Positions 1-5,985 of a stretch of 6,183 nucleotides of DNA are shown one piece after another. Every line of letters begins with the position of its first letter. The first letter of the stretch is position 1. This stretch comes from an uncultured Gammaproteobacteria bacterium. Its GTDB lineage: Bacteria; Pseudomonadota; Gammaproteobacteria; Pseudomonadales; Azotimanducaceae_A. The stretch lies in assembly GCA_913049565.1 (NCBI GenBank), contig CAJWZG010000169.1:1-6183 (forward strand), read 5' to 3'. The notes below the pieces were generated by a model, which saw nothing but the letters and a program-made list of their open reading frames with translations, was not told where the DNA came from and ran no database searches. A program made the translations under genes and the position numbers.

Positions 1-671
1 GGACCCCGACCGCGGACGTGGCCCAGCGCCTGCGCGACGCGCTCGGCCCGGTGCCCGACGCGGAGGAGATCCGCTTCGACGCGACCCTCAACCAGTCCGG
101 CGTTGCGAAATAATTCTCGGGCCAGCTCTAAACCGGTTGCCGGTCGGCTGCCTAGCACAGGCATCATGGCAGGGGATAGTGCGCCCAGCAGATTCTCAAT
201 GGTATTGCTGTCATCGGTAATAGGAACTACGGCATGGCCGTCCCCGGCGTAGGCTACGAGACCGGTGGAGCCTTCGTTACGCAACCTCAAGGCATCGACG
301 ATTTTCTGTCTTGCCTTTTCCAGCCGAGAGGGAGCGATGTCTTGAGCAAACATCGACAGCGATAAATCTAAAACAATAACGAGCGCGTCATTTTTTTGCT
401 CGACAGGCTGAGGCAATTTTTCCCATGCCGGCCCAGCGAGTGAAATGACCGCAAGGAACGAGCCAATCCACATCGCAAAGCGCAGGCGCTTCGCAGTAAC
501 CGCAGCGCTGGTATCCATCAGCGCATCTAGCAAATCTTGCGCGATGGCCTGCGACCAGGCGCTCTGTTGGCGCGTGTGACGAATCCACAGATAGATCAAC
601 AGCGCCAACGGCAGCAGGGCGACTAACCACCAAGGGCGCAAGAAATGTAAGTCCGTGAACGCGTTAAGCAT
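1..671 (-). CDS. batB: VWA domain membrane protein, BatB type (incomplete; 3' end replaced by unrelated DNA)
   Basis: Last visible gene of the MoxR operon. The start at 671 is ATG, overlaps the stop of the upstream VWA gene by 8 nt, and has a GAGG ribosome site (678-681) six bases upstream. An open frame of 223 codons runs off the window edge. Residues about 17-30 and 65-80 are hydrophobic and look like two membrane segments, as in BatB proteins. The VWA domain starts near residue 95 with a complete MIDAS loop, LDLSLSM (Asp102, Ser104, Ser106), and the MIDAS threonine is probably Thr179 in RPATGLEL. The family normally continues after 'GLVEGRV' (residues 191-198) with a hydrophobic strand ending in TDG. 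Here it turns at about base 77 into an Arg/Ala-rich stretch, the antisense of the high-GC fragment. Native sequence is therefore credible only from about 78 to 671. C-terminal TPR repeats, common in BatB, would lie outside. The gene likely works with the upstream VWA protein and MoxR. Confidence 0.8.
   Translation of the reverse strand, partial: MLNAFTDLHFLRPWWLVALLPLALLIYLWIRHTRQQSAWSQAIAQDLLDALMDTSAAVTAKRLRFAMWIGSFLAVISLAGPAWEKLPQPVEQKNDALVIVLDLSLSMFAQDIAPSRLEKARQKIVDALRLRNEGSTGLVAYAGDGHAVVPITDDSNTIENLLGALSPAMMPVLGSRPATGLELARELFRNAGLVEGRVEADLLRVGHRAERVAQALGHVRGRG
3..101 (+). CDS. High-GC coding fragment, possibly RND efflux permease, foreign to the rest of the window
   Basis: Read from base 3 on the plus strand, 33 consecutive codons all end in G or C, and the first 60 bases are 83% GC. 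This is very unlike the neighbouring genes and is a strong sign of real coding in a high-GC genome. The peptide contains LRDALGPVPDAEEIRF followed by ATLN. From memory this resembles the periplasmic porter-domain region of RND (AcrB/HAE1-like) efflux permeases, but about 30 residues cannot settle the family. The G/C-ending pattern breaks at codon GTT (102-104), and the frame stops at TAA (111-113), which is probably not a native end. From about 78 upward the opposite strand is good BatB-like coding sequence. The two readings share about 78-95, as expected at a junction with short homology. The gene has neither start nor true end here. Confidence 0.4.
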
Positions 672-1695
672 CGACAGCCTCACTAGCTTGACGGTTTCCT
701 GTCCGGTATCGCCCCAAGTCACCTATCAACATAGATGCCCAGACAAGCAGGCTTGCACCCAGCGGCCAAAAATACAGAGCCTGCACAGGCCGAAAAATTT
801 CCGCCTCTTGTTCTACGGGTTCCAGCTTGTCGATAACGGCATAGATTTCCATCAAGGTACGCGGGTCGCGGGCCCGAAAGTACTGCCCCCCAGTCACATC
901 AGCAATGGCCTCCAAGGTTGCCTCGTCCAAATCCGCAGAAGGATTAGTGGTACGCCCGCTAATGCGCCCTAGCAGCCCAGGCATTCGCATCTCTTCTGCG
1001 CCAACACCAATGGTGTAAATGCGAATGTTGTCGCGCGCCGCTAACTCGGCGGCGATCTTGGGTTCAACTTCACCAACATTGTTGGCCCCATCGGTCAGCA
1101 AAATGAGCACCTTTTCGTCCTGAGGCCGCAAGCGTAGACGTTTGACCGCCAATCCAATGGCGTCACCAATGGCCGTTTTACCACCCGCGATTCCCACTGG
1201 CGCTTCAATCAAAAGTCGGTTGACGCTTTTAACATCGAAGGTCAAAGGAGCCTGCAAGTAGGCATTGGTGCCAAACAACACGAGGCCGATTCGATCGCCT
1301 AGGCGAGCCTCGGCGAACGCAGCGATCACGGCTTTCACGACAGTTAAGCGTTCAACATAGTCGCCATCAATCTCCATATCCTCGGTCGCCATGCTGCCCG
1401 AGATATCCACGGCGAGCATAAGATCTCGTCCGGTGGTTGGTAGGTTGACGGGCTCTCCAGTAAATTGCGGCCGCGCGATGGCACCGAGCAATAAAGCCCA
1501 AGCGACGATCAATACCATTAATCGCCACGCGCTTGATCCGCGTTGCGAAGCTTCTCCGTCAGTCACTGCCGCGAAGTCCTCAAGAGATGGCACGGCTAAC
1601 GCCGGCTGCTGAAGTGATCGCCGTTGAGAAAAACGTCTCACCAGCCAAGGCAGAGGCAGGGCCGCAAAAGCCCATGGCCAAATCCACTCGATCAT
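664..1695 (-). CDS. batA: VWA domain membrane protein, BatA type
   Basis: Complete 343-residue protein, a normal length for BatA. A short N-terminal hydrophobic anchor (residues about 3-19, followed by RR) and a second membrane segment (about 57-74) precede the VWA domain. A third segment lies near the C-terminus (about 306-326). The VWA domain spans about 90-290 and its MIDAS is intact: DISGSM (Asp97, Ser99, Ser101), a probable Thr174 in GGKTAIGDAI, and Asp202 in LLTDG. This should bind a divalent metal and a partner protein, with the domain in the periplasm. In the family, BatA-type proteins pair with a second VWA protein and with a MoxR ATPase; roles in aerotolerance, stress or envelope protein maturation have been proposed, but the substrate is mostly unknown. 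The ATG overlaps the preceding stop as ATGA, and a GGGG stretch lies about 8 bases upstream. I see no missing key residue. Confidence 0.93.
   Translation of the reverse strand: MIEWIWPWAFAALPLPWLVRRFSQRRSLQQPALAVPSLEDFAAVTDGEASQRGSSAWRLMVLIVAWALLLGAIARPQFTGEPVNLPTTGRDLMLAVDISGSMATEDMEIDGDYVERLTVVKAVIAAFAEARLGDRIGLVLFGTNAYLQAPLTFDVKSVNRLLIEAPVGIAGGKTAIGDAIGLAVKRLRLRPQDEKVLILLTDGANNVGEVEPKIAAELAARDNIRIYTIGVGAEEMRMPGLLGRISGRTTNPSADLDEATLEAIADVTGGQYFRARDPRTLMEIYAVIDKLEPVEQEAEIFRPVQALYFWPLGASLLVWASMLIGDLGRYRTGNRQASEAVDA
678..681 (-). promoter_or_regulatory. Ribosome binding site for the BatB-type gene
   Basis: GAGG lies inside the end of the upstream VWA gene, six bases before the ATG at 671. It supports that start, which the 8-nt gene overlap also favours. 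Confidence 0.5.
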
Positions 1696-2201
1696 GTTGC
1701 AGACCCCAAAAGCAAATGGCTCTTGCGATAGTGCACATTGCCGAGCAAGCTTTTGACAGACTGTAACAGGGCCCGCCGATCCACGGAAAAATCCGCAGCG
1801 AAGCGACTCTCGCCCAACGCTTGCCCAGCGCCTTGGGTGAAATTAGAGGTTTGGGAAATGCGATCTAGAGCCGCAAGCCAGCCAGCACCGCTAAGGCTGG
1901 CTAGATCGCGCATATCCAATGCGACAACCAATAAACGCTTCAACACTTCGTTACACTGATTCGCAAGCAGCGCATCGCTCGACGTCGCCTTGGCTTCTTC
2001 CGCAATCAGCGTATTGATCATAAGCTTCGCGGCCCGAATTGGACGTGTGGCGTGCCAGTAAGCGCGCAGCCGCAACAGACTCCAGCCCAGTACGGCAAAC
2101 AACAGCAGTGCAACCAACCACCAACCGGGTGCGGGCGGCCACCAGTGAGGCTCGACCGGTGGGTAAATATCTTTTAACGCTGTAAGTGGATCAGAGTTCA
2201 T
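1692..2201 (-). CDS. DUF4381 domain membrane protein
   Basis: 169 residues from the chosen start, a usual length for DUF4381. The N-terminus reads MNSDPLTALKDIYPPVEP then a Trp/Pro-rich stretch (WWPPAPGWW, residues 20-28), the hallmark of the family just before its single membrane helix (about 27-44). The rest is a basic, helix-rich soluble domain that includes LKRLLVVALDMRDLASLSG and GWLAALD, matching the conserved 'AsLsGxxWLxxLD' region. An in-frame ATG at 2231 would add ten residues (MPVRIWAGTA), but the family normally begins at the MNxDPL motif, so 2201 is preferred. Neither start has a strong ribosome site. The gene sits about 55 nt after the DUF58 gene and ends inside the ATGA overlap with the BatA-type gene. 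Biochemical role unknown; its constant place between DUF58 and VWA genes suggests it is a membrane partner in the same complex. Confidence 0.88.
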   Translation of the reverse strand: MNSDPLTALKDIYPPVEPHWWPPAPGWWLVALLLFAVLGWSLLRLRAYWHATRPIRAAKLMINTLIAEEAKATSSDALLANQCNEVLKRLLVVALDMRDLASLSGAGWLAALDRISQTSNFTQGAGQALGESRFAADFSVDRRALLQSVKSLLGNVHYRKSHLLLGSAT

Positions 2202-2256
2202 GGCCGTACCGGCCCAAATGCGAACGGGCATGCCCAGCTGTCTTCAATAGCCTTGT

Positions 2257-3192
2257 CTAAGTCCACACTAAGTTATCCCAGTCGCTGTCGGCAGTGCTCA
2301 ATTGCTTGAGGGTTAAGGCAGGGTGTCGACACAATTCGTCAATGGCGGATTGTCGGGTGGTATAGGCAAGCGCGTAACGTTTTCGCATGTCTGCATCGCC
2401 GGAGAAAAAGCTGATATTTCTGTTGCCGTGGCTGATGTTGTACACGCCCGACGGGGGCAGTTCAGCATCCAATGGGTCAACCAGCTGTAGCACATTGACC
2501 CGATGGTGCCTGGCCAGCTGGTGCAGCTGTTCGCGCCATACATCCAGTGAGCCGGCGAGATCACTGATAATGAATACGCGATTTCGCCGTTGCCGAAGCT
2601 GGTTCAAGACGGTGAGTGCCTTACTCAGATGCATTTGTCGCGCGATGTCGTCGGATGTGCTGGCCGTCGGGCGGCTAAGGGCCATATTGCTATCGGCAAT
2701 CTGCGACAGCAGCCGTCCAGTGGCCTTGATGGTTCGAAACGGTCGAAAAAAAGTGTGCCCGTCGTTATCAAGCACCATACCGCCAACTCGATCTCCGCCA
2801 GCCGTCGTCTGCCAGGCAATTCGCGCTGCAAGCTCTGCTGCAGCAACAGATTTCAAGCGCTGCTGTGTACCAAAGAACATGTGCTGGCTTTGATCAACAA
2901 AAATCAACGCCGGTCGTTCGCGTTCCTCTCGAAACACCTTGGTATGGGGCGCATTTTTGCGCGCTGTCACCCGCCAGTCGATGCTGCGGATGTCGTCACC
3001 GGGTTGGTATTGGCGAACTTCCGCAAAGTCGACACCGCGCCCTTTGTGGGTGGATAACCTTAGGCCCGCTTGGGCACCGCTCATCAGCAACTGCCGTGCC
3101 CGACGAGTAGGCAGTGGCCGAAAGCGCAAAGCCAGCAACTGCTCCAAGTTGATGTAGGCGCCCTGGACCACATTGGAACGTGTTCGATCCAT
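2257..3192 (-). CDS. DUF58 domain protein
   Basis: 311 residues, cytoplasmic by appearance, with no clear membrane helix. The DUF58 signature is at residues 51-78: GRGVDFAEVRQYQPGDDIRS followed by IDWRVTAR. FREERERP follows at 87-94. DUF58 proteins have a VWA-like fold. The metal-site region here reads VDQSQHMFFG (Asp100, Ser102, and His104 where an intact MIDAS would have Ser), so the MIDAS is incomplete, although Asp211 in IISDL is present at the position of the second metal-site strand. The ATG overlaps the MoxR stop as TAATG with no obvious ribosome site, so reinitiation by ribosomes finishing the ATPase gene is likely. DUF58 is the standard partner encoded next to MoxR ATPases and is thought to act with them, perhaps as adaptor; its exact function is not established. 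Confidence 0.92.
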   Translation of the reverse strand: MDRTRSNVVQGAYINLEQLLALRFRPLPTRRARQLLMSGAQAGLRLSTHKGRGVDFAEVRQYQPGDDIRSIDWRVTARKNAPHTKVFREERERPALIFVDQSQHMFFGTQQRLKSVAAAELAARIAWQTTAGGDRVGGMVLDNDGHTFFRPFRTIKATGRLLSQIADSNMALSRPTASTSDDIARQMHLSKALTVLNQLRQRRNRVFIISDLAGSLDVWREQLHQLARHHRVNVLQLVDPLDAELPPSGVYNISHGNRNISFFSGDADMRKRYALAYTTRQSAIDELCRHPALTLKQLSTADSDWDNLVWT

Positions 3193-4196
3193 TAGGGAAC
3201 CGGCACATGATGCAACAATTGATCAATAACCTGATCGCTGGTTACGCCTTGAGCTTCCGCGCCGAAACTGCAAATCAAACGATGACGCAGCACATCGTGA
3301 GCAACACTCTGGACATCGTCAGGTGAGACAAAGTCTCTACCATCAAGCCAAGCGGCGGCGCGTGCACACAAATCTAAGCCAATTGTCCCCCGAGGGCTGG
3401 CGCCAAGTTCAAGTAATGGTGCGACCTCTGCAGGTGGATTACGGCTGGCGAGCACCAGAGCTACCACATAACATTCAACGGGCTCAGCCATATGCAGCGC
3501 TAGCAGTTCGTTGCGTGCCTTGATTACCTGACTCTGCAAAAGGGTTGGACGCTGTTCTTCTGTCGCGCTTTGATCACCGGTGGCCTCTTTGCGCACCAAA
3601 CGTAAAATATCCGTCTCAGCGTCGCGATCGGGGTAGCCAACATTGACGTGCAGCAAAAAACGGTCGAGTTGGGCTTCTGGAAGCGCATAGGTGCCTTCTT
3701 GTTCAATAGGGTTTTGCGTTGCCATTACCAAAAATAAATCAGGTAGCGCAAAGGTCTTGCGTCCAAAGCTAACCTGTCGTTCTGCCATCGCTTCCAACAG
3801 GGCCGATTGCACCTTGGCAGGAGCGCGATTGATTTCGTCAGCCAGCACCAAGTTATGAAAAATTGGGCCTTGCTGAAACACAAAAGTGCCGTCTTGAGGG
3901 CGAAAAATTTCTGTACCTGTGACGTCGCTAGGAAGCAGGTCTGGCGTGAACTGAATACGGTGATAGTCGCCCTCGACCAAACCCGACAAGGCCTTGATTG
4001 CTCGAGTTTTTGCTAGCCCGGGCGCACCTTCGACTAGCAAATGGCCACCGCACAGCAGCGCCATAAGCATTCGCTGAACCAAGTGTTCCTGGCCAATCAC
4101 CTGTTGTTGAAGATAAGCGCTAACCGATTGGATTGCCTCGCGCGAGGAGCCGGATACCGGAGCAGAGCTGATAGGGTGAGGGGGCGTTTCTGACAC
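3192..4196 (-). CDS. MoxR family AAA+ ATPase
   Basis: First gene of the operon, 334 residues from the GTG at 4196. AAA+ landmarks in order: Walker A GAPGLAKT (57-64), Walker B LVLADE (116-121), sensor 1 ATQNP (159-163), LDRF with the likely arginine finger region (177-180), and sensor 2 GASPRG (265-270). The stretch TQNPIEQEGTYALPEAQLDR is highly typical of MoxR. The protein is expected in the cytoplasm as an ATP-driven hexameric remodelling enzyme acting with VWA-domain partners. A longer version from TTG at 4277 (361 residues) is open, but its extra 27 residues do not look like family sequence. The GTG has AGGA nine bases upstream, and MoxR proteins often begin with a short polar tail like the one here. 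The stop overlaps the DUF58 start by one base. Confidence 0.95.
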   Translation of the reverse strand: MSETPPHPISSAPVSGSSREAIQSVSAYLQQQVIGQEHLVQRMLMALLCGGHLLVEGAPGLAKTRAIKALSGLVEGDYHRIQFTPDLLPSDVTGTEIFRPQDGTFVFQQGPIFHNLVLADEINRAPAKVQSALLEAMAERQVSFGRKTFALPDLFLVMATQNPIEQEGTYALPEAQLDRFLLHVNVGYPDRDAETDILRLVRKEATGDQSATEEQRPTLLQSQVIKARNELLALHMAEPVECYVVALVLASRNPPAEVAPLLELGASPRGTIGLDLCARAAAWLDGRDFVSPDDVQSVAHDVLRHRLICSFGAEAQGVTSDQVIDQLLHHVPVP

Positions 4197-4205
4197 AGCG
4201 TAGGA

Positions 4206-4209
4206 TCCT
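4206..4209 (-). promoter_or_regulatory. Ribosome binding site that sets the MoxR start
   Basis: AGGA on the minus strand, nine bases before the GTG at 4196, within a palindromic TAGGATCCTA. It favours the GTG start over the upstream TTG at 4277. Confidence 0.5.
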
Positions 4210-4216
4210 AAAGGAA

Positions 4217-4244
4217 ATAATAAAGTATTGTATCCCGCAGCCAA
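4217..4244 (-). promoter_or_regulatory. Possible sigma-70 promoter of the MoxR operon
   Basis: On the minus strand TTGGCT (4239-4244) and TATTAT (4217-4222) are 16 bases apart, with four and five of six consensus bases. Transcription would start near 4210, very close to the AGGA site. An overlapping alternative -10, TACAAT (4227-4232), would give a longer leader but has no good -35 partner. The AT-rich patch stands out here, but the choice of promoter is inference. Confidence 0.3.
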
Positions 4245-4617
4245 CAAAGATCTACCCGATACTGACAAAACAACCAAACGGCAAAGCCTTTGATCTACTG
4301 CAGATGTTCGATGCTGCGCCGACAGCCCGCTCCTTTATGCCCTGCTTTAGGCGGGCCAAAGCGCAAGAAAAGTCAACTGTTGAGCATGAAATTTCGACCG
4401 TTCGTTAGGAGATATGCTCAAACCAAGAAAGCTTCGAGGTCTATTGCACCGCGGCGGAGAGAGGGTGCAGATTTGTCGAACTGCCTCCGGGCCGGAACCC
4501 TCAGCAATGCAGATGACATCGCAGTACTGAGCGTCGATGTAGATGGAGTTGATGGCGCGGGAAACTCCTTCGATCCGGATCTAATTATTGTCCTGGAAAC
4601 TATTGGGGCGCTTTGAT

Positions 4618-4638
4618 TGAACGACGTTTGTGAACGAC
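4618..4638. repeat. 8-bp tandem direct repeat TGAACGAC
   Basis: TGAACGAC occurs at 4618-4625 and 4631-4638 with five bases between. The 13-base period is slightly over one helical turn, so a protein could meet both copies on nearly the same face. No known regulator site is recognised. Confidence 0.35.
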
Positions 4639-4754
4639 CCCTTCACTAACGGCAGTGTTCTCGTTGCGTAAGCATCGCTCAGCGACGCGGTTTTATGAGC
4701 TGTCGATAAGGCCCGTTCATATGGAATGCAGAATGGGACATGTCACTAAAAAGG

Positions 4755-4783
4755 AGCGGTTTATCCGGGCTGGGTAAGCCGCT
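4755..4783 (+). other. Strong RNA hairpin upstream of pyrD
   Basis: Arms 4755-4766 and 4772-4783 form a 12-bp stem around the five-base loop GGGCT, all pairs formed, two of them G-U (4760/4778 and 4764/4774). The G-U pairs become A-C mismatches in the minus-strand RNA, so the structure favours plus-strand RNA. There is no U-run after it on the plus strand, so it is not a normal terminator in that direction. Read on the minus strand, a TTTTT run follows, so a weak minus-strand terminator is possible, but no gene on that strand ends here. It lies 82 bases before the pyrD start. Confidence 0.45.
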
Positions 4784-4855
4784 TATTGCAAGCTAGTCAT
4801 CTGCTCAAGCTTTGCTTTAGTAGTTTGTTGCGAAAGGTAAGCAAGGCGGTAAGCT

Positions 4856-4860
4856 GGGGA
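4856..4860 (+). promoter_or_regulatory. Ribosome binding site of pyrD
   Basis: GGGGA lies five bases before the ATG at 4866. The alternative in-frame ATG at 4881 has no such site, so the upstream start is preferred. Confidence 0.45.
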
Positions 4861-4865
4861 TCCTG

Positions 4866-5897
4866 ATGTTTGGCAACACTATGAACCCGATTCAATCTCT
4901 TCTGCTTGCATTGCCTCCCGAGACGGCTCACAACCTCGCCATGCGAGGGTTAGCGTTAGCCGCGCCTATCCCAATTCCTGCTATTCCAATGGCAGGGGCG
5001 CGGCGTAGTTTGTTCGGAAAAACTTTGATTAACCCTATCGGGCTGGCGGCCGGACTGGATAAAAACGCCGAGGCGGTAATAGGGCTGGCGCACTGTGGCT
5101 TTGGCTTCTTGGAAGTTGGCACCGTCACGCCCTTGGCTCAACCCGGTAACCCGCAACCTCGTATGTTCCGGCTGCCCGAGTATCAAGCACTCATCAACCG
5201 CATGGGGTTCAACAATCATGGTATGGACGCCATGGCGGATAAACTGCGACAGCTGCGTCAACGCGATTGTATGCGGGGCGCATTGCTGGGCATCAATTTG
5301 GGGAAAAACAAAGATACCCCAAACGAACAGGCTGCCGCAGATTACGTGAAGGGTATGGATTGCCTTTATATCTACGCCGATTACTTCACTATCAATCTGT
5401 CCTCTCCGAACACACCCGGGCTTCGCGAGTTGCAGCATGGTGAGCCATTGCGTCAGTTGCTAGAGCAATTGAAGGAGAAGCAAATGGCGCTAGCAGGGCA
5501 GTCCTCGGTTGTTCCGCTAATGCTCAAAGTCGCTCCCGATCTGAGCGATGAAGAGATTGATCAAATTGCTGAGCAGGTTAGCTCGAGTGGGTTCGATGGT
5601 GTTATTGCTACGAACACGACGCTGTCACGGGATGCCGTCAACGGCCATCGGCACGCGAGTGAGTCCGGCGGGCTAAGTGGTGCGCCATTAGCAGAGCGCA
5701 GTGTTGAGGTGGTTGCTCGGCTGCGAGGTGCGCTGCCAGCGAGTAGCACCATTATCGGTGTTGGTGGAATTAGCTCAGGTTCAGATGCGCGAGCCATGTT
5801 GGCTGAGGGAGCTGATGCGTTACAAATATACACATCTTTTGTCTATCAAGGCGCTAAGATAGTGCGAAATTTGGTCGAAGCGACAAGAAGAAATTAA
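4866..5897 (+). CDS. pyrD: Dihydroorotate dehydrogenase (quinone), class 2
   Basis: Oxidises dihydroorotate to orotate in pyrimidine synthesis, passing electrons through FMN to membrane quinone at the inner face of the inner membrane. 343 residues, close to the usual 335-345. The N-terminal helices that bind membrane and quinone are present (residues about 6-35, with LPPETAHNLAM), which separates class 2 from the cytosolic class 1. Motifs: AAGLDKNAE (61-69), NRMGFNN (111-117), GINLGKNKDTPNE (142-154), INLSSPNTPGLREL (176-189) with Ser180 matching the E. coli catalytic serine, LKVAPDLS (220-227), TNTT (249-252), GVGGI (298-302) and QIYTSFVYQG (320-329). The start at 4866 is chosen for its GGGGA site; ATG 4881 would drop five residues. 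The gene seems to be transcribed alone, 88 bases before amt. I see no missing key residue. Confidence 0.97.
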   Translation: MFGNTMNPIQSLLLALPPETAHNLAMRGLALAAPIPIPAIPMAGARRSLFGKTLINPIGLAAGLDKNAEAVIGLAHCGFGFLEVGTVTPLAQPGNPQPRMFRLPEYQALINRMGFNNHGMDAMADKLRQLRQRDCMRGALLGINLGKNKDTPNEQAAADYVKGMDCLYIYADYFTINLSSPNTPGLRELQHGEPLRQLLEQLKEKQMALAGQSSVVPLMLKVAPDLSDEEIDQIAEQVSSSGFDGVIATNTTLSRDAVNGHRHASESGGLSGAPLAERSVEVVARLRGALPASSTIIGVGGISSGSDARAMLAEGADALQIYTSFVYQGAKIVRNLVEATRRN

Positions 5898-5914
5898 CCG
5901 TTAGAATGCTGCGA

Positions 5915-5942
5915 AAAATTGCACAATTTTATAGCGTTGTGC
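5915..5942. promoter_or_regulatory. Nested palindromes between pyrD and amt, possible operator
   Basis: AAAATTG-CA-CAATTTT (5915-5930) is a perfect 16-base palindrome with 7-bp arms. Sharing its right part, GCACAA (5921-5926) and TTGTGC (5937-5942) form a second perfect inverted repeat around ten bases. The sites lie 44 to 71 bases before the amt start, a fitting place for a regulator. The arm spacing does not fit the NtrC site, and no sigma-54 GG-N10-GC element was found, so the regulator is unknown. As RNA the first palindrome is AT-rich and would be only a weak terminator for pyrD. Confidence 0.35.
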
Positions 5943-5975
5943 GGTGCGATTGACTTACATTACCCCTTCTAGAGA

Positions 5976-5980
5976 GGAGG
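5976..5980 (+). promoter_or_regulatory. Ribosome binding site that sets the amt GTG start
   Basis: GGAGG sits five bases before GTG at 5986, an ideal distance. The next in-frame ATG (6001) is too far away and would cut the signal peptide. Confidence 0.7.
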
Positions 5981-5985
5981 TTGAT

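Larger units (their letters stand above)
4197..4865. other. Divergent intergenic region between the MoxR operon and pyrD
   Basis: About 670 bases without a convincing gene. An open plus-strand frame from TTG 4290 to the stop at 4616 (108 codons; internal ATGs at 4311 and 4386) has no ribosome site. Its first 70 residues are very basic and unlike a natural protein, and only its tail, with LSVDVDGVD and FDPDLIIVLE, looks protein-like; it may be a gene remnant or chance. Other contents: a TGAACGAC direct repeat (4618-4625 and 4631-4638), a near-palindrome centred on 4680, a 12-bp hairpin (4755-4783), and GGTAAGC three times (4773, 4836, 4848). The region must hold the promoters of both flanking units. 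I found no good sigma-70 promoter for pyrD and no tRNA or known riboswitch. Confidence 0.7.

Noticed and set aside
388..633. Minus-strand 81-codon frame
   Set aside because: It is out of frame with the BatB-type gene, which has the VWA motifs, a ribosome site and an overlap start.
2737..2746. GGTTCGAAAC resembling a tRNA T-loop
   Set aside because: It lies inside the DUF58 coding region, with no acceptor or anticodon stem around it.
655..3157. Several plus-strand open frames of 70 to 168 codons under the MoxR operon
   Set aside because: They lie antisense to strongly supported genes, have no recognisable domains, and are explained by codon bias of the real strand.
4197..4277. N-terminal extension of the MoxR ATPase from TTG 4277
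   Set aside because: The extra 27 residues do not resemble the family, and the GTG at 4196 has a well placed AGGA site.
4624..4632. PurR-like half site (ACGTTTG) far upstream of pyrD
   Set aside because: Only one half matches the PurR consensus, and it is about 240 bases from the start.
4672..4688. Near-palindrome around TCGCTCAGCGA
   Set aside because: Short arms, a one-base centre and a mismatch; such patterns occur often by chance at this GC.
5919..5935. Sigma-54 promoter starting at TTGCAC before amt
   Set aside because: The -24-like half fits, but the -12 half does not; no GG-N10-GC spacing was found.
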